27,883 nt of DNA from an uncultured Bacteroidales bacterium (GCA_934678915.1 CAKUSF010000014.1:1-27883); one strand, 5' to 3'; counted from the stretch's first letter, positions 1 to 8,368 are shown. Program-made: numbers and translations. Notes: generated by a model not told the origin, from the sequence alone.

Positions 1-624
1 TCGGTCCTCAACAACATCGTTGCGCAGATGCGTGACAAAACCGTTCAGAAAGACAGCCTCCGTTTCCGTTACAACCTAGAAAGGTTGGGGCACATCTTTG
101 CCTACGAAATCAGTAAAGTGCTGGACTACAGCCCGAAGGATGTTATCACCCCTCTTGCCACAGCAAGAGTCCGCACATGCGATGCAAAGATTGTGGTTTC
201 CACCATCCTGCGCGCCGGACTGCCTCTCCACAAAGGGATTCTTGATGTCTTCGACAATGCAGAGAACGCTTTCATTGCTGCTTTCAGGAAGTACGATAAG
301 GGAGATGATTTCCACATCAACGTGGAATACTGCACTTGTCCTGATTTGACAGGGAAACTCCTTATCCTCGCTGACACGATGCTTGCAACTGGTTCCTCAA
401 TAGAGATTGCCTACAACAAACTCGTCCTTGAAGGCGGAGAGCCGACCCACACACATTTCGTCTGTCCTATCGCCAGCATCTACGCCATCGAGTACCTTCA
501 GAAGCACCTTCCTGAGAACACTACCCTTTGGACTGCCGCTGTCGATGAAGAACTGACCAGCCATTCCTACATCGTCCCTGGCCTCGGTGACGCTGGAGAC
601 CTCGCCTACGGTGCAAAGCTATAG
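1..624 (+). CDS. upp: Uracil phosphoribosyltransferase (5' end cut by window)
   Basis: The enzyme joins uracil and PRPP to give UMP in cytosolic pyrimidine salvage. The reading frame is open from base 1, and residues before the first in-window ATG (base 28) still fit the family, so the true start lies outside and at least 207 residues are present. The PRPP-binding loop reads ADTMLATGSS (the family usually has D-P-M where this has D-T-M). The C-terminal uracil-binding signature HSYIVPGLGDAGDLAYG is intact. The gene runs convergently into rpoN and the two coding regions share the last six bases. The family call is secure from these two motifs; regulation cannot be judged because the upstream region is missing. 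Confidence 0.95.
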   Translation, partial: SVLNNIVAQMRDKTVQKDSLRFRYNLERLGHIFAYEISKVLDYSPKDVITPLATARVRTCDAKIVVSTILRAGLPLHKGILDVFDNAENAFIAAFRKYDKGDDFHINVEYCTCPDLTGKLLILADTMLATGSSIEIAYNKLVLEGGEPTHTHFVCPIASIYAIEYLQKHLPENTTLWTAAVDEELTSHSYIVPGLGDAGDLAYGAKL

Positions 625-2031
625 TTCCTTGCGGAGGCGAGCCTTAGGGATGTCGAGTTGATCACGGTACTTGGCGATCGTACGGCGCGCCACCTTGTAC
701 CCACGTTTGTTCATCTCAGCCACCAACTGATCATCAGTCAAAGGCTTACGCTTGTTCTCTGCATCCACACACTCACGAAGAGCCTTTTTGAGTTCTCGCG
801 TGGAAATTTCCTCCCCATCCTGATTCTCAAGTCCCTCAGAAAAGAAATACTTAAGAGGGAATATCCCGAAATGCGTCTCAATGTACTTGCTGTTGACCAC
901 TCTGGAAATCGTTGAAATGTCAAAACCAGTTCTCTCAGCGATGTCCTTGAGAACCATCGGCTTAAGATGCGACTCATCTCCATCCATGAAATAGTCATGC
1001 TGATAGTCAATGATGGCTTTCATGGTACTCTCCAAAGTGTTGTAACGCTGCTTCAAGGCCTCGACAAACCATTTAGCAGAATCCAATTTCTGCTTCACAA
1101 AAGTAGCGGCCTCCTTTTTCTGCCTATCCGATGACCCCTGAGCCTCCGCAAGAAGCTCTGCATACTTGTGATTCACACGGATCTCAGGAATGTTGAACCT
1201 CGGCATGGTCAACTTAAGTTCACCGTTATCCAACGTGAGCACAAAGTCAGGGACAATCTGCTGAGCCTGATCATTGTAAGAATCATCAATCTGCCCACCA
1301 GGAGCAGGATTCAACTTGACAATTCTGGCCATGACAGCCTTCATGTCTTCTTCGGTAAGACCAAGCCTAGTAATAATCTTCTGGAAATGTCTGTTTGAAA
1401 ATTCTTGAAAATAGTCAGTCAGAATCGTCTCAGCGACCTGCACTTCCTTTGTCTGCTTTTGAGCCTTGAGCTGAAGTAAAAGACACTCCCGCAAATCCCT
1501 TGCACCAACCCCAGCTGGCTCAAACTCCTGAATGACTTTCAGCATATTCAAGACCTCCTCAGGACTAGACTCTATGTTCGCCCTGAACGCCAGATCATCC
1601 ACAATGCTGTCAATGTCCCTGCGAAGATACCCGTCACTATCCAAACTGCCGATGATGAATGCCGCAACATCGTGATCGTGCTTGGACAGGTTACGGTAGC
1701 CAAGCTGTTCCATCAAACTCTGAGTAAAGCTCTCTTTAACTGAGAACGTGTTGTACTGAGGGCGTTCATCCTTACCGTAGTTATTGACATGCAGCTTGTA
1801 GGAAGGAATCGGATCGTTCTCATCTATCTCGTCAATGGAAATGTCCTTAGGCTCATCACTGTCCTCATTTTTGTCCGGTGCCGGAGAATCATCAAGCACC
1901 GGATTGTCCTCAAGTTCAGATTTCACCTTCTGCTCCAACTCCTGAATCGGAAGTTCGATAAGCTTGATTGTCTGAATCTGGAGAGGGGAAAGTTTCTGAG
2001 TCTGTTTGAGTTCTAATCCTTGCTTGAGCAT
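619..2031 (-). CDS. rpoN: RNA polymerase sigma-54 factor
   Basis: This 470-residue protein is the alternative sigma factor that directs core RNA polymerase to -24/-12 promoters and needs AAA+ activators to open DNA. Region I is glutamine- and leucine-rich (residues 1-46, starting MLKQGLELKQTQKLSP). It is followed by a strongly acidic region II (about 47-75) and the core-binding region. A helix-turn-helix segment lies around DIAERTGFDISTISRVV. The RpoN box ARRTIAKYR is at residues 448-456, close to the C-terminus as is usual. The start codon is 3 bp downstream of the stop of the SPOR-domain gene, so the two are probably co-transcribed from the promoter upstream of the lipoprotein gene. Its stop overlaps the stop of convergent upp. 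Confidence 0.97.
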   Translation of the reverse strand: MLKQGLELKQTQKLSPLQIQTIKLIELPIQELEQKVKSELEDNPVLDDSPAPDKNEDSDEPKDISIDEIDENDPIPSYKLHVNNYGKDERPQYNTFSVKESFTQSLMEQLGYRNLSKHDHDVAAFIIGSLDSDGYLRRDIDSIVDDLAFRANIESSPEEVLNMLKVIQEFEPAGVGARDLRECLLLQLKAQKQTKEVQVAETILTDYFQEFSNRHFQKIITRLGLTEEDMKAVMARIVKLNPAPGGQIDDSYNDQAQQIVPDFVLTLDNGELKLTMPRFNIPEIRVNHKYAELLAEAQGSSDRQKKEAATFVKQKLDSAKWFVEALKQRYNTLESTMKAIIDYQHDYFMDGDESHLKPMVLKDIAERTGFDISTISRVVNSKYIETHFGIFPLKYFFSEGLENQDGEEISTRELKKALRECVDAENKRKPLTDDQLVAEMNKRGYKVARRTIAKYRDQLDIPKARLRKEL

Positions 2032-2034
2032 AAC

Positions 2035-2595
2035 TTAATCCTGATTATCTGTCACTATCTTTTCAACAGTGTAGGAATGGAACCGGTCAACAACAGGATA
2101 ACCGATTGTCTCCCTTACGATGAATGCAGTCGGGAATGTTCCCTTAACCTGCTGAAGAAGCTGCATGGCTTCGGACCTTGTACGGAAATCTCCCACAGTC
2201 ACCTTGAAAAAAGGATTGGAATATGTCCGATAGGCGGACACTCCCGGAAACATCCCTTTAAATCGCACCAAAGCCAACTCTGAATCATTCCTCGAAGTCT
2301 GCTTGTTGTCATTGAATATCCTGACTCTGAAGCCGGTTTGTGCCCTTGAGGAATTTGCAGCCAAATAAGATTCAAAGGCATCCAAAATGCGTTGCGACTG
2401 ATGCAATGTCACATTGGTCCCCTCATTATCATGCCTTGCAGAAAGAAGATTGAATATGCTCTTGCCTATCAAGGTTGAATCCATCGCTGCACTTTGCCGA
2501 TAGATGACCGTGTCTCGTTCTTGAGCAAAAGAGACTGATAGTGATGCAATGAGCAAAAGTACTACAGCAAAGAATTTGTTAGTCATGATGTTCAT
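2035..2595 (-). CDS. Exported SPOR-domain protein
   Basis: This is a protein of about 186 residues. I place the start at 2595 (MNIMTNKFF), 4 bp after the upstream gene's stop; an ATG at 2586 is equally possible, and an in-frame ATG at 2658 would overlap the upstream gene heavily. The N-terminus is a signal peptide (hydrophobic stretch VVLLLIASLSVSFA, cleavage probably after A). The C-terminal half, from about GFRVRIFND to AFIVRETIG, follows the SPOR pattern: two halves each with a V-x-V/I strand, and the typical K-V-x-V-G-D-F-R-T-R-x-E-A segment. SPOR domains bind denuded peptidoglycan glycan strands, often at the septum. The partner and exact role are unknown. It lies between a lipoprotein gene and rpoN in a tight operon. 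Confidence 0.75.
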   Translation of the reverse strand: MNIMTNKFFAVVLLLIASLSVSFAQERDTVIYRQSAAMDSTLIGKSIFNLLSARHDNEGTNVTLHQSQRILDAFESYLAANSSRAQTGFRVRIFNDNKQTSRNDSELALVRFKGMFPGVSAYRTYSNPFFKVTVGDFRTRSEAMQLLQQVKGTFPTAFIVRETIGYPVVDRFHSYTVEKIVTDNQD

Positions 2596-2599
2596 AAGA

Positions 2600-3079
2600 C
2601 TATTTTGCCATTTCATTAAGATCGATATTCTTGAATCTAAATGTCTTCCCTGCCCCACTCTTCAACTTCACGGTGGCAGTAACATCAGTAGTGAACCCTT
2701 CAAGGTTCCCTTTTTTCACTATCTGCATCAATTTCATTAGGCTTATTCCATCGCTCAAAGTAGCGGTACAAGGCAGGTCATAGACCTTCGAGCATTTTTT
2801 GTCAACACTGATCGTGTCGGCTGTGTAGGTAGCGAAATCCTCTCCCATGTACTTCACCGTGCCGCTTACATCCATAACCTTGAACGCGAAAGTCGGGTTG
2901 TCAATGCCGACCGCAAGCACAGCATCAACAGAGCGAAGCCCTTTCAATGAATATGATTCCAGGCCGCATGAGGTAACTTTTATGTCCTTGACCTTTCTCA
3001 AACCAGAGCACCCGGAAAAAACTGCACTAGCAATCAAAATAGCCAAAACAATGAATATGTTCCTATTGAATATCTTCAT
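2600..3079 (-). CDS. LEA14-like (LEA type 2) lipoprotein
   Basis: This 159-residue protein starts with a lipoprotein signal peptide: a hydrophobic stretch, then A-V-F-S-G-C, with the Cys at residue 23 as the probable lipidated residue. The mature part resembles the LEA type 2 / WHy beta-sandwich (short strands such as VDAVLAVGIDNPTF and the following VSGTVKYMG, where the N-P after a beta strand is typical). Proteins of this family are common, uncharacterised outer-membrane-associated lipoproteins in Bacteroidota. It is the first gene of the minus-strand set with the SPOR protein and rpoN. A TATCTTTG box is 19 bp upstream of the start. The lipoprotein call is firm; the LEA family call rests on pattern only. 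Confidence 0.7.
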   Translation of the reverse strand: MKIFNRNIFIVLAILIASAVFSGCSGLRKVKDIKVTSCGLESYSLKGLRSVDAVLAVGIDNPTFAFKVMDVSGTVKYMGEDFATYTADTISVDKKCSKVYDLPCTATLSDGISLMKLMQIVKKGNLEGFTTDVTATVKLKSGAGKTFRFKNIDLNEMAK

Positions 3080-3098
3080 TTTGTCAACACTATTTCTA

Positions 3099-3106
3099 CA
3101 AAGATA
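3099..3106 (-). promoter_or_regulatory. -7 box of lipoprotein-SPOR-rpoN operon
   Basis: On the minus strand the sequence TATCTTTG matches the Bacteroidota -7 consensus TAnnTTTG and ends 19 bp before the ATG of the lipoprotein gene. A TTG lies about 22 bp further upstream, slightly farther than the usual -33 element. The assignment rests on this motif and its position in a divergent gap. Confidence 0.5.
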
Positions 3107-3118
3107 GTGAAAAATCCA

Positions 3119-3126
3119 TATCTTTG
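3119..3126 (+). promoter_or_regulatory. -7 box of miaB
   Basis: TATCTTTG on the plus strand ends 23 bp before the miaB ATG and matches TAnnTTTG. I see no clear -33 TTG at the expected distance. It lies only 12 bp from the oppositely oriented TATCTTTG box of the divergent operon, so the two promoters would overlap. Confidence 0.5.
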
Positions 3127-3149
3127 CACAAGACAGTTAATAATACGTA

Positions 3150-4469
3150 ATGAAAAGGATATACATAGAAACTTATGGTTGCCAGATGAATGTCGGTGAC
3201 TCAGAGGTGATTTTCTCGATTCTGGAAAAAGAAGGTTATCATCGGACTGAGTCCATGGATGAGGCTGATGTGATCCTCGCCAACACCTGCTCGGTAAGGG
3301 ACAATGCCGAGCAAAGGATTTGGGGACGAATAGAGGTTTTCCATAAGCAAAAAGAATCGCGGCCTGGCGTTGTTGTTGGAATTGTTGGATGCATGGCCGA
3401 AAGACTAAAGGACAAGTTGCTTGACACTCACAAGGTTGACCTTGTGGCTGGTCCTGATTCCTACAGAACCCTTCCGGCCCTGCTCAGGGACATAGCTCCG
3501 GACAAGCCTCAAATCAATGTAATGCTTTCTCACGAAGAGACCTATGCAGACATCGTTCCAGTCAGGACAGACAGAAACGGTGTCTCAGCCTTTATTTCAA
3601 TCATGAGAGGATGCAACAATGTCTGCTCGTACTGCGTGGTACCTTACACTAGAGGAGCAGAAAGAAGCAGAGATCCGCAGACAATCGTGGATGAAGCCCG
3701 TGATGTTTTCAGGAAAGGCTACAAGGAAGTGACCCTGCTCGGACAGAACGTGGATTCCTACAACTGGAAGCCGTCTGAAGGTGAGGGATGTGACTTCCCA
3801 AAATTGCTGGAAATGGTTGCGGAAATCAGTCCGGAACTTCGCGTGCGCTTCGCCACAAATCATCCGAAAGACATCAGTGATGATTTGATAAATACAATGG
3901 CAAGGCACGAAAACATCTGCAATCATATTCATCTGCCAGTACAATCAGGCAGCGACAGACTTCTGGAAAAGATGAGAAGGCGCTACACTTCAGAATGGTA
4001 CCTTGAACGTGTGGCGAAGATTCGAGAAGTCCTTCCAGGCTGCGGAATCACCACAGATGTAATTGCAGGATTCTGCTCCGAGACCGAGGAAGATCATATT
4101 CAGACACTGGAACTTTTCCGCAAGGTAGGATTCGACTACGCCTACATGTTCTACTACTCCGAACGCCCAGGAACTTTGGCCGCAAGGCATTACCCGGATG
4201 ATGTTCCCCTTGATGTCAAGACCAGAAGGTTGAACGAGATCATTGCTCTCCAAAACGAACTGAGTCTAAAAAGCAACCAGAATGATGTCGGGAAAGTGTT
4301 CAGGGTACTAGTCGAAGGCCCATCCAAGAAAAATCCTGAGGAGTTCTGTGGGCGCTCCGGAAGCAACAAAATGTGTGTGTTCCCTTGCAAAGGGCACAAG
4401 GCCGGAGACTATGTCAATGTCAAGGTACAGTCCTGCACCTCCGCGACTCTTATTGGAGTAATTGTCTAA
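3150..4469 (+). CDS. miaB: tRNA-2-methylthio-N6-dimethylallyladenosine synthase
   Basis: This radical-SAM methylthiotransferase adds a methylthio group to i6A37 in tRNAs that read U-starting codons. It has 439 residues in the usual order. The N-terminal UPF0004 domain carries three cluster-binding cysteines, C11 (YGCQMN), C47 (NTCSVRDNAEQ) and C81 (GCMAER). The radical SAM domain has C155, C159 and C162 in GCNNVCSYC, followed by VVPYTRGAERSR. A C-terminal TRAM domain (about 375-439) binds tRNA. NTCSVRDNAEQ and VVPYTRGAERSR favour MiaB over the related RimO and MtaB. A TATCTTTG box precedes it, and cls starts 6 bp after its stop, so both probably share a transcript. Confidence 0.97.
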   Translation: MKRIYIETYGCQMNVGDSEVIFSILEKEGYHRTESMDEADVILANTCSVRDNAEQRIWGRIEVFHKQKESRPGVVVGIVGCMAERLKDKLLDTHKVDLVAGPDSYRTLPALLRDIAPDKPQINVMLSHEETYADIVPVRTDRNGVSAFISIMRGCNNVCSYCVVPYTRGAERSRDPQTIVDEARDVFRKGYKEVTLLGQNVDSYNWKPSEGEGCDFPKLLEMVAEISPELRVRFATNHPKDISDDLINTMARHENICNHIHLPVQSGSDRLLEKMRRRYTSEWYLERVAKIREVLPGCGITTDVIAGFCSETEEDHIQTLELFRKVGFDYAYMFYYSERPGTLAARHYPDDVPLDVKTRRLNEIIALQNELSLKSNQNDVGKVFRVLVEGPSKKNPEEFCGRSGSNKMCVFPCKGHKAGDYVNVKVQSCTSATLIGVIV

Positions 4470-4475
4470 GCACTT

Positions 4476-6026
4476 ATGCTCCAATGGATTCTCACAGTCT
4501 TGTACGGGCTCCTGATTCTCAGCGTATTCACCATCATTTTGGTTGATCGAGGAGATTCAGGAAGGAAATTCGCGTGGCTGCTTGTCATCGCAGTGCTTCC
4601 AGTGATCGGTCTGGCCCTCTACCTAATGTTCGGCATCAACTACCGGCATCACTGGATCTTCAACCGACGGCATCAAAGGTATAGGGACATCTTCGAAGCC
4701 GGGACTACACCTGAACTGAACAGAATCCTTTTCGGTCACGACAACGAGGCACAAATCCGCGAAGAATTTCGCCCCTTAGCCAGACTGCTCGGGGCTGAGA
4801 GCTACCCTTCGGTCACTGGCGGTAACGATTTGGAAATCATCACAAACGGGCAGCGCAAATTCGACTTACTCTGCAAGGATATTCTTGCTGCCAAGGAATC
4901 AATTCATATTGAATATTTCCATTTTGGCAACGACAAAGGCAGCAAGGCCATCAAACAACTTCTTATGCAGAAGGCACATGAGGGAGTCAAAGTTCGCTTT
5001 CTGTACGAGAACATCGCCAATTTTCCAATTGCATCCGCCTACTACAACGACATGAGGAAAGCCGGAGTGGAGGTCGTCAAATTCACCAATCCAAGGATGC
5101 ATGTCCTAGATCTGGCGACAAAACTCAACTACAGGAACCACAGAAAGATTGTGGTAATTGACGGGAAGATCGGCTACACTGGTGGCATGAACATCAACGA
5201 CCACTATTTCCGTCTTTGGCGTGACACCCACATGAGGATCACTGGTGACGCTGTGGCCGTACTCCAGTACACATTTCTAGACTCATGGCTGACTGGTGGC
5301 GGCACGATTGACAAGGCGATGATCGACTTCTATCCGATGGCCAAGAAGTCCACTACGGTCACTGAGGCACCACATTCGGTCACTGAGCCTGTCGAAGTGA
5401 CTGAGCCTGTCGAAGTGACCGTGCCTGTCGAAGTGCCCGATGAAATCGACTTCCACGCCACACACCCGATCCTAAAAGACAAGTTGGTGCAGATTGTCCC
5501 TGACGAGCCCGACCTTCCTCTCCCAATCCTACAGATGAGCTACGAATGGGCCCTCCAACACGCCAAAAGGTACATCTACCTTCAAACCCCTTACTTCGTT
5601 CCGACTGAGCCGGTTATGGACGCACTCAAGACAGCTGCACTCTGCGGAGTCGATGTCCGTTTAATGCTTCCTGAAGTAGCCGATAATCTTCTGATGCGCC
5701 CGGCCAATCGGGCCTACTACGAAGAGGCTCTTCAAGCTGGTGTAAGAATATTCCTGCGCCAAGGAGAGTTCATTCACGCCAAGACCTTCGTCTGCGATGA
5801 CTACCTCTCTAGCATCGGCTCCGCCAATCTAGACTTCCGCAGCTTCGCAATCAACTACGAAGTCAACGCCTACATCTACGATGAACAGACCGCAATAATG
5901 AACAAAGGAATATTCCAGTACGACCTCCGCCAATGCCATGAGCTGACACTGGAGGAATGGAGCGCCCGCCCTTGGCACTCCCGCATCCTCGAAAGCCTAA
6001 TGCGTCTCTTCGCTCCACTACTGTAG
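4476..6026 (+). CDS. cls: Cardiolipin synthase with repeat-derived insert
   Basis: This membrane enzyme of the phospholipase D superfamily condenses two phosphatidylglycerols to cardiolipin. The 516-residue protein has two N-terminal membrane segments (about 2-20 and 33-52) and two HKD motifs: H222-R-K-IVVI-D and H434-A-K-TFVC-D, each followed by the usual G-G-M-N or G-S-A-N-L-D. Between them, about residues 292-322 hold a low-complexity insert (TEPVEV repeated, then TVPVEV) encoded by near-identical 18-bp units. This insert is not part of the family fold and probably forms a surface loop. The gene follows miaB by 6 bp. A 29-bp inverted repeat starts 8 bp after its stop. Confidence 0.93.
   Translation: MLQWILTVLYGLLILSVFTIILVDRGDSGRKFAWLLVIAVLPVIGLALYLMFGINYRHHWIFNRRHQRYRDIFEAGTTPELNRILFGHDNEAQIREEFRPLARLLGAESYPSVTGGNDLEIITNGQRKFDLLCKDILAAKESIHIEYFHFGNDKGSKAIKQLLMQKAHEGVKVRFLYENIANFPIASAYYNDMRKAGVEVVKFTNPRMHVLDLATKLNYRNHRKIVVIDGKIGYTGGMNINDHYFRLWRDTHMRITGDAVAVLQYTFLDSWLTGGGTIDKAMIDFYPMAKKSTTVTEAPHSVTEPVEVTEPVEVTVPVEVPDEIDFHATHPILKDKLVQIVPDEPDLPLPILQMSYEWALQHAKRYIYLQTPYFVPTEPVMDALKTAALCGVDVRLMLPEVADNLLMRPANRAYYEEALQAGVRIFLRQGEFIHAKTFVCDDYLSSIGSANLDFRSFAINYEVNAYIYDEQTAIMNKGIFQYDLRQCHELTLEEWSARPWHSRILESLMRLFAPLL
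5356..5435 (+). repeat. 18-bp tandem repeat inside cls (REP-like unit)
   Basis: Two identical 18-bp units, ACTGAGCCTGTCGAAGTG, at 5382-5399 and 5400-5417 are followed by a variant (ACCGTGCCTGTCGAAGTG) at 5418-5435. The left flank CGGTCACTGAG occurs twice, at 5356-5366 and 5377-5387. The unit is in frame with cls and encodes T-E-P-V-E-V. The same word occurs inverted, with two differences over 21 bp, at 6146-6166 outside the gene. This looks like a dispersed element that entered the coding region and expanded. Confidence 0.85.
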
Positions 6027-6033
6027 CTGCCAA

Positions 6034-6101
6034 GGCCAAACAAATTCTCCGCCCCGAATTTTGGTAACGTGCAAAATTCGGGGCGGAGAATTTGTTTGGC
6101 C
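6034..6101. repeat. Perfect 29-bp inverted repeat (long hairpin)
   Basis: The left arm 6034-6062 and right arm 6073-6101 are exact reverse complements over 29 bp, with a 10-nt loop (GGTAACGTGC). The arms begin GGCCAAACAAATTCTCC and have a GC-rich middle. It lies between the ends of two convergent genes, cls (stop 6026) and the glutamine synthetase gene (stop 6188), so it could act as a two-way transcription stop. However, neither side has a T-run after the arm, and the perfection and length are more than a terminator needs. A palindromic dispersed repeat is the alternative. Confidence 0.9.
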
Positions 6102-6145
6102 ACCTAAGCGGAAGATTCGCGCTTAGGATCTTCAATGTTTCGGCG

Positions 6146-6166
6146 CTTCGACAAGCTCAGCGACCG
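6146..6166 (-). repeat. Inverted copy of the cls REP-like word
   Basis: Read on the minus strand, this 21-bp intergenic word begins CGGTCGCTGAG and ends TGTCGAAG. It matches 5377-5397 inside cls at 19 of 21 positions. It lies in the short gap between the long inverted repeat and the end of the glutamine synthetase gene. Two copies 750 bp apart, one in a gene and one outside, fit a dispersed repeat family. Confidence 0.7.
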
Positions 6167-6187
6167 GATGGGACGATACTCAGGGAA

Positions 6188-8368
6188 CTAGCTGATGAAC
6201 AGCAGCTCACGGTACTTAGGGAGAGGCCATGTGCGGTTGTCAACGATTTCCTCAAGCTTGTCGATCGGACGGCGGAGGGCGGAGAAGCTCTCGGCTATCT
6301 CATGGTAGGCGACGGCTTTGGCATATTCATCCTCAAGGACATTGGCCTTCTTGCGGGCCTCCACCATTGCGGTAGCCTTCTCGCGGATCTGGTCAACATA
6401 TTTGGAAATGCTCTTGATCAGGTAGATCTCCTCCTTGCACTCATCGGTGCCACCGAACACTTCCTTGCTCAAAGAGACCTCCTTCAGAAGCTTGGACTTA
6501 TATTCAAGGGCCGCCGGGATGATGTGGTTGATCGCCATTCTCGCCATCACGCGCGACTCGATCTGGATCATCTTGCTATAGGTCTCCCACTTCACCTCAT
6601 TGCGGGCCTCAAGTTCTTTCTCTGAATATACTCCCGTCTCCTTGAACATCTTGACCGAAGCCGGATCGGTAAACACCTTGATCATCTCCGGAACGCTGGT
6701 CTCGACATCCAGACCACGCCTCTTGGCCTCGGCCTTCCACTCGTCAGTGTAGCCGTTGCCGTCGAAGCAGACGACATCGATGATTGAGGAGATTATCGGT
6801 TTCAGCGTGTCCATAATGGCCACATTCAAGGCCTTGCCGCTGGCAAGTTCCTTGTCAAGATCTTTCTTGAATGCGATAAGCTGCTCAGCCACAGCGGCAT
6901 TGAGAGTGGTCATCGCACCGGCGCAGTTCGCCAGGGAGCCTACGGCCCGGAACTCGAAACGGTTGCCTGTGAAAGCGAACGGAGAGGTCCTGTTGCGGTC
7001 GGTATTGTCCACGAATATCTCAGGGATCTCCACCAGACCGACGCTCTTGCCTTTCTTGCCGGCGATCTCGATCGGGGTGTCTGACGGAACCTCAAGCAGT
7101 TTGTGAAGCACATCGGTCATCGTCTTTCCAAGGAAGGCGGACACGATTGCAGGCGGCGCCTCGTTGGCGCCAAGACGATGGGCATTGGTGGCGGTGGCGA
7201 TGGAAGCCTTGAGCAGGGCGTTATGCTTCTGAACGGCGGCCAGAACGTTAACGAAGAATGTGACAAACTGAAGGTTCCCCTTCGCGTCCTTTCCAGGAGC
7301 CAGAAGCATTGTGCCTGTGTCGGTTCCGAGCGACCAGTTGTTGTGCTTACCGGATCCGTTCACCCCGTCGAAAGGCTTCTCGTGAAGAAGGACCACAAAA
7401 CCGTGCTTGCGGGCGATCTTGTTCATCAGGTTCATCACGATCTGGTTCTGATCATTGGCCAGATTGGTCTCCCCAAAGATCGGAGCGAGCTCGAACTGGT
7501 TAGGGGCGACCTCGTTATGCCTGGTCTTGAGCGGAATTCCAAGGCGGTGACCGGCGATCTCAAGGTCACGCATGAACTCGGCGACGCGGGTAGGGATGGC
7601 TCCGAAATAGTGGTCGTCCAGCTGCTGGTTCTTGGATGAGCTGTGCCCCATCAGTGTACGGCCGGTGATCATCAGGTCAGGTCTCGCGGCATAGAGGGAC
7701 TCATCGACAAGGAAATATTCCTGCTCCCACCCGAGATAGGAATATACCTTCGAGACAGACTTGTCAAAGAGACGGCAGATAGGGATGGCCGCGTCAGAAA
7801 CGGCCTTGAGGGCCTTCTTAAGAGGTGTCTTGTAGTCCAGAGCCTCACCAGTGTAGGCGATGAACACGGTCGGGATGCAAAGCGTGTCATCCATGATGAA
7901 CACCGGGGATGTCGGATCCCAGGCCGTGTAGCCTCTGGCCTCGAATGTGGCGCGGATGCCTCCGTTAGGGAAAGAGGATGCGTCAGGTTCCTGCTGCGCG
8001 AGGGACTTGCCGTCGAAAGTCTCGATGACACCTCCCTTACCGTCGTAGTCGATCAGGGAGTCGTGCTTTTCCGCGGTTCCCTCTGTCAGAGGCTGGAACC
8101 AGTGGGTCACATGGGTCACATGGTGCTCCATCGCCCACTCTTTCATTCCCCTGGCGACTCCGTCGGCGGTCACCCTATCCAGTGCCTTACCGTTGTCAAT
8201 GCAGTCAAGGAGCGCATTCAAAGTCTTGGCGTCCAAGTACTTGTGCATCTTCGGACGGTCAAAGACCAGTTCTCCGTAGTAGTCGGAGGTCTTGCCCTCA
8301 GGGCGTTCAGCCGGAACAGCCTTCTTCTCGAAGGATTCCCTTACCAGATCAAATCTGTCAATGCTCAT
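6188..8368 (-). CDS. glnN: Glutamine synthetase type III
   Basis: This enzyme makes glutamine from glutamate, ammonia and ATP in the cytosol. The 726-residue length is typical of the large type III family (about 700-730, against about 450 for type I). It opens with the type III N-terminal domain (HKYLDAKTLNALLDCI; HVTHWFQPLTEGTAEKHDS). The catalytic core has HNEVAPNQFELAPIFGE and, from residue 337, NGSGKHNNWSLGTD. The C-terminal helical extension carries the long charged helices of this family. The start at 8368 gives the expected MSIDRFDLVRESF. The upstream 100 bp (8369-8470) are AT-rich, with TACCTTTA on the minus strand at 8384-8391 as a weak -7 candidate. Further upstream are a terminator-like hairpin and a possible leader or small RNA. 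It converges on cls. Confidence 0.97.
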   Translation of the reverse strand: MSIDRFDLVRESFEKKAVPAERPEGKTSDYYGELVFDRPKMHKYLDAKTLNALLDCIDNGKALDRVTADGVARGMKEWAMEHHVTHVTHWFQPLTEGTAEKHDSLIDYDGKGGVIETFDGKSLAQQEPDASSFPNGGIRATFEARGYTAWDPTSPVFIMDDTLCIPTVFIAYTGEALDYKTPLKKALKAVSDAAIPICRLFDKSVSKVYSYLGWEQEYFLVDESLYAARPDLMITGRTLMGHSSSKNQQLDDHYFGAIPTRVAEFMRDLEIAGHRLGIPLKTRHNEVAPNQFELAPIFGETNLANDQNQIVMNLMNKIARKHGFVVLLHEKPFDGVNGSGKHNNWSLGTDTGTMLLAPGKDAKGNLQFVTFFVNVLAAVQKHNALLKASIATATNAHRLGANEAPPAIVSAFLGKTMTDVLHKLLEVPSDTPIEIAGKKGKSVGLVEIPEIFVDNTDRNRTSPFAFTGNRFEFRAVGSLANCAGAMTTLNAAVAEQLIAFKKDLDKELASGKALNVAIMDTLKPIISSIIDVVCFDGNGYTDEWKAEAKRRGLDVETSVPEMIKVFTDPASVKMFKETGVYSEKELEARNEVKWETYSKMIQIESRVMARMAINHIIPAALEYKSKLLKEVSLSKEVFGGTDECKEEIYLIKSISKYVDQIREKATAMVEARKKANVLEDEYAKAVAYHEIAESFSALRRPIDKLEEIVDNRTWPLPKYRELLFIS

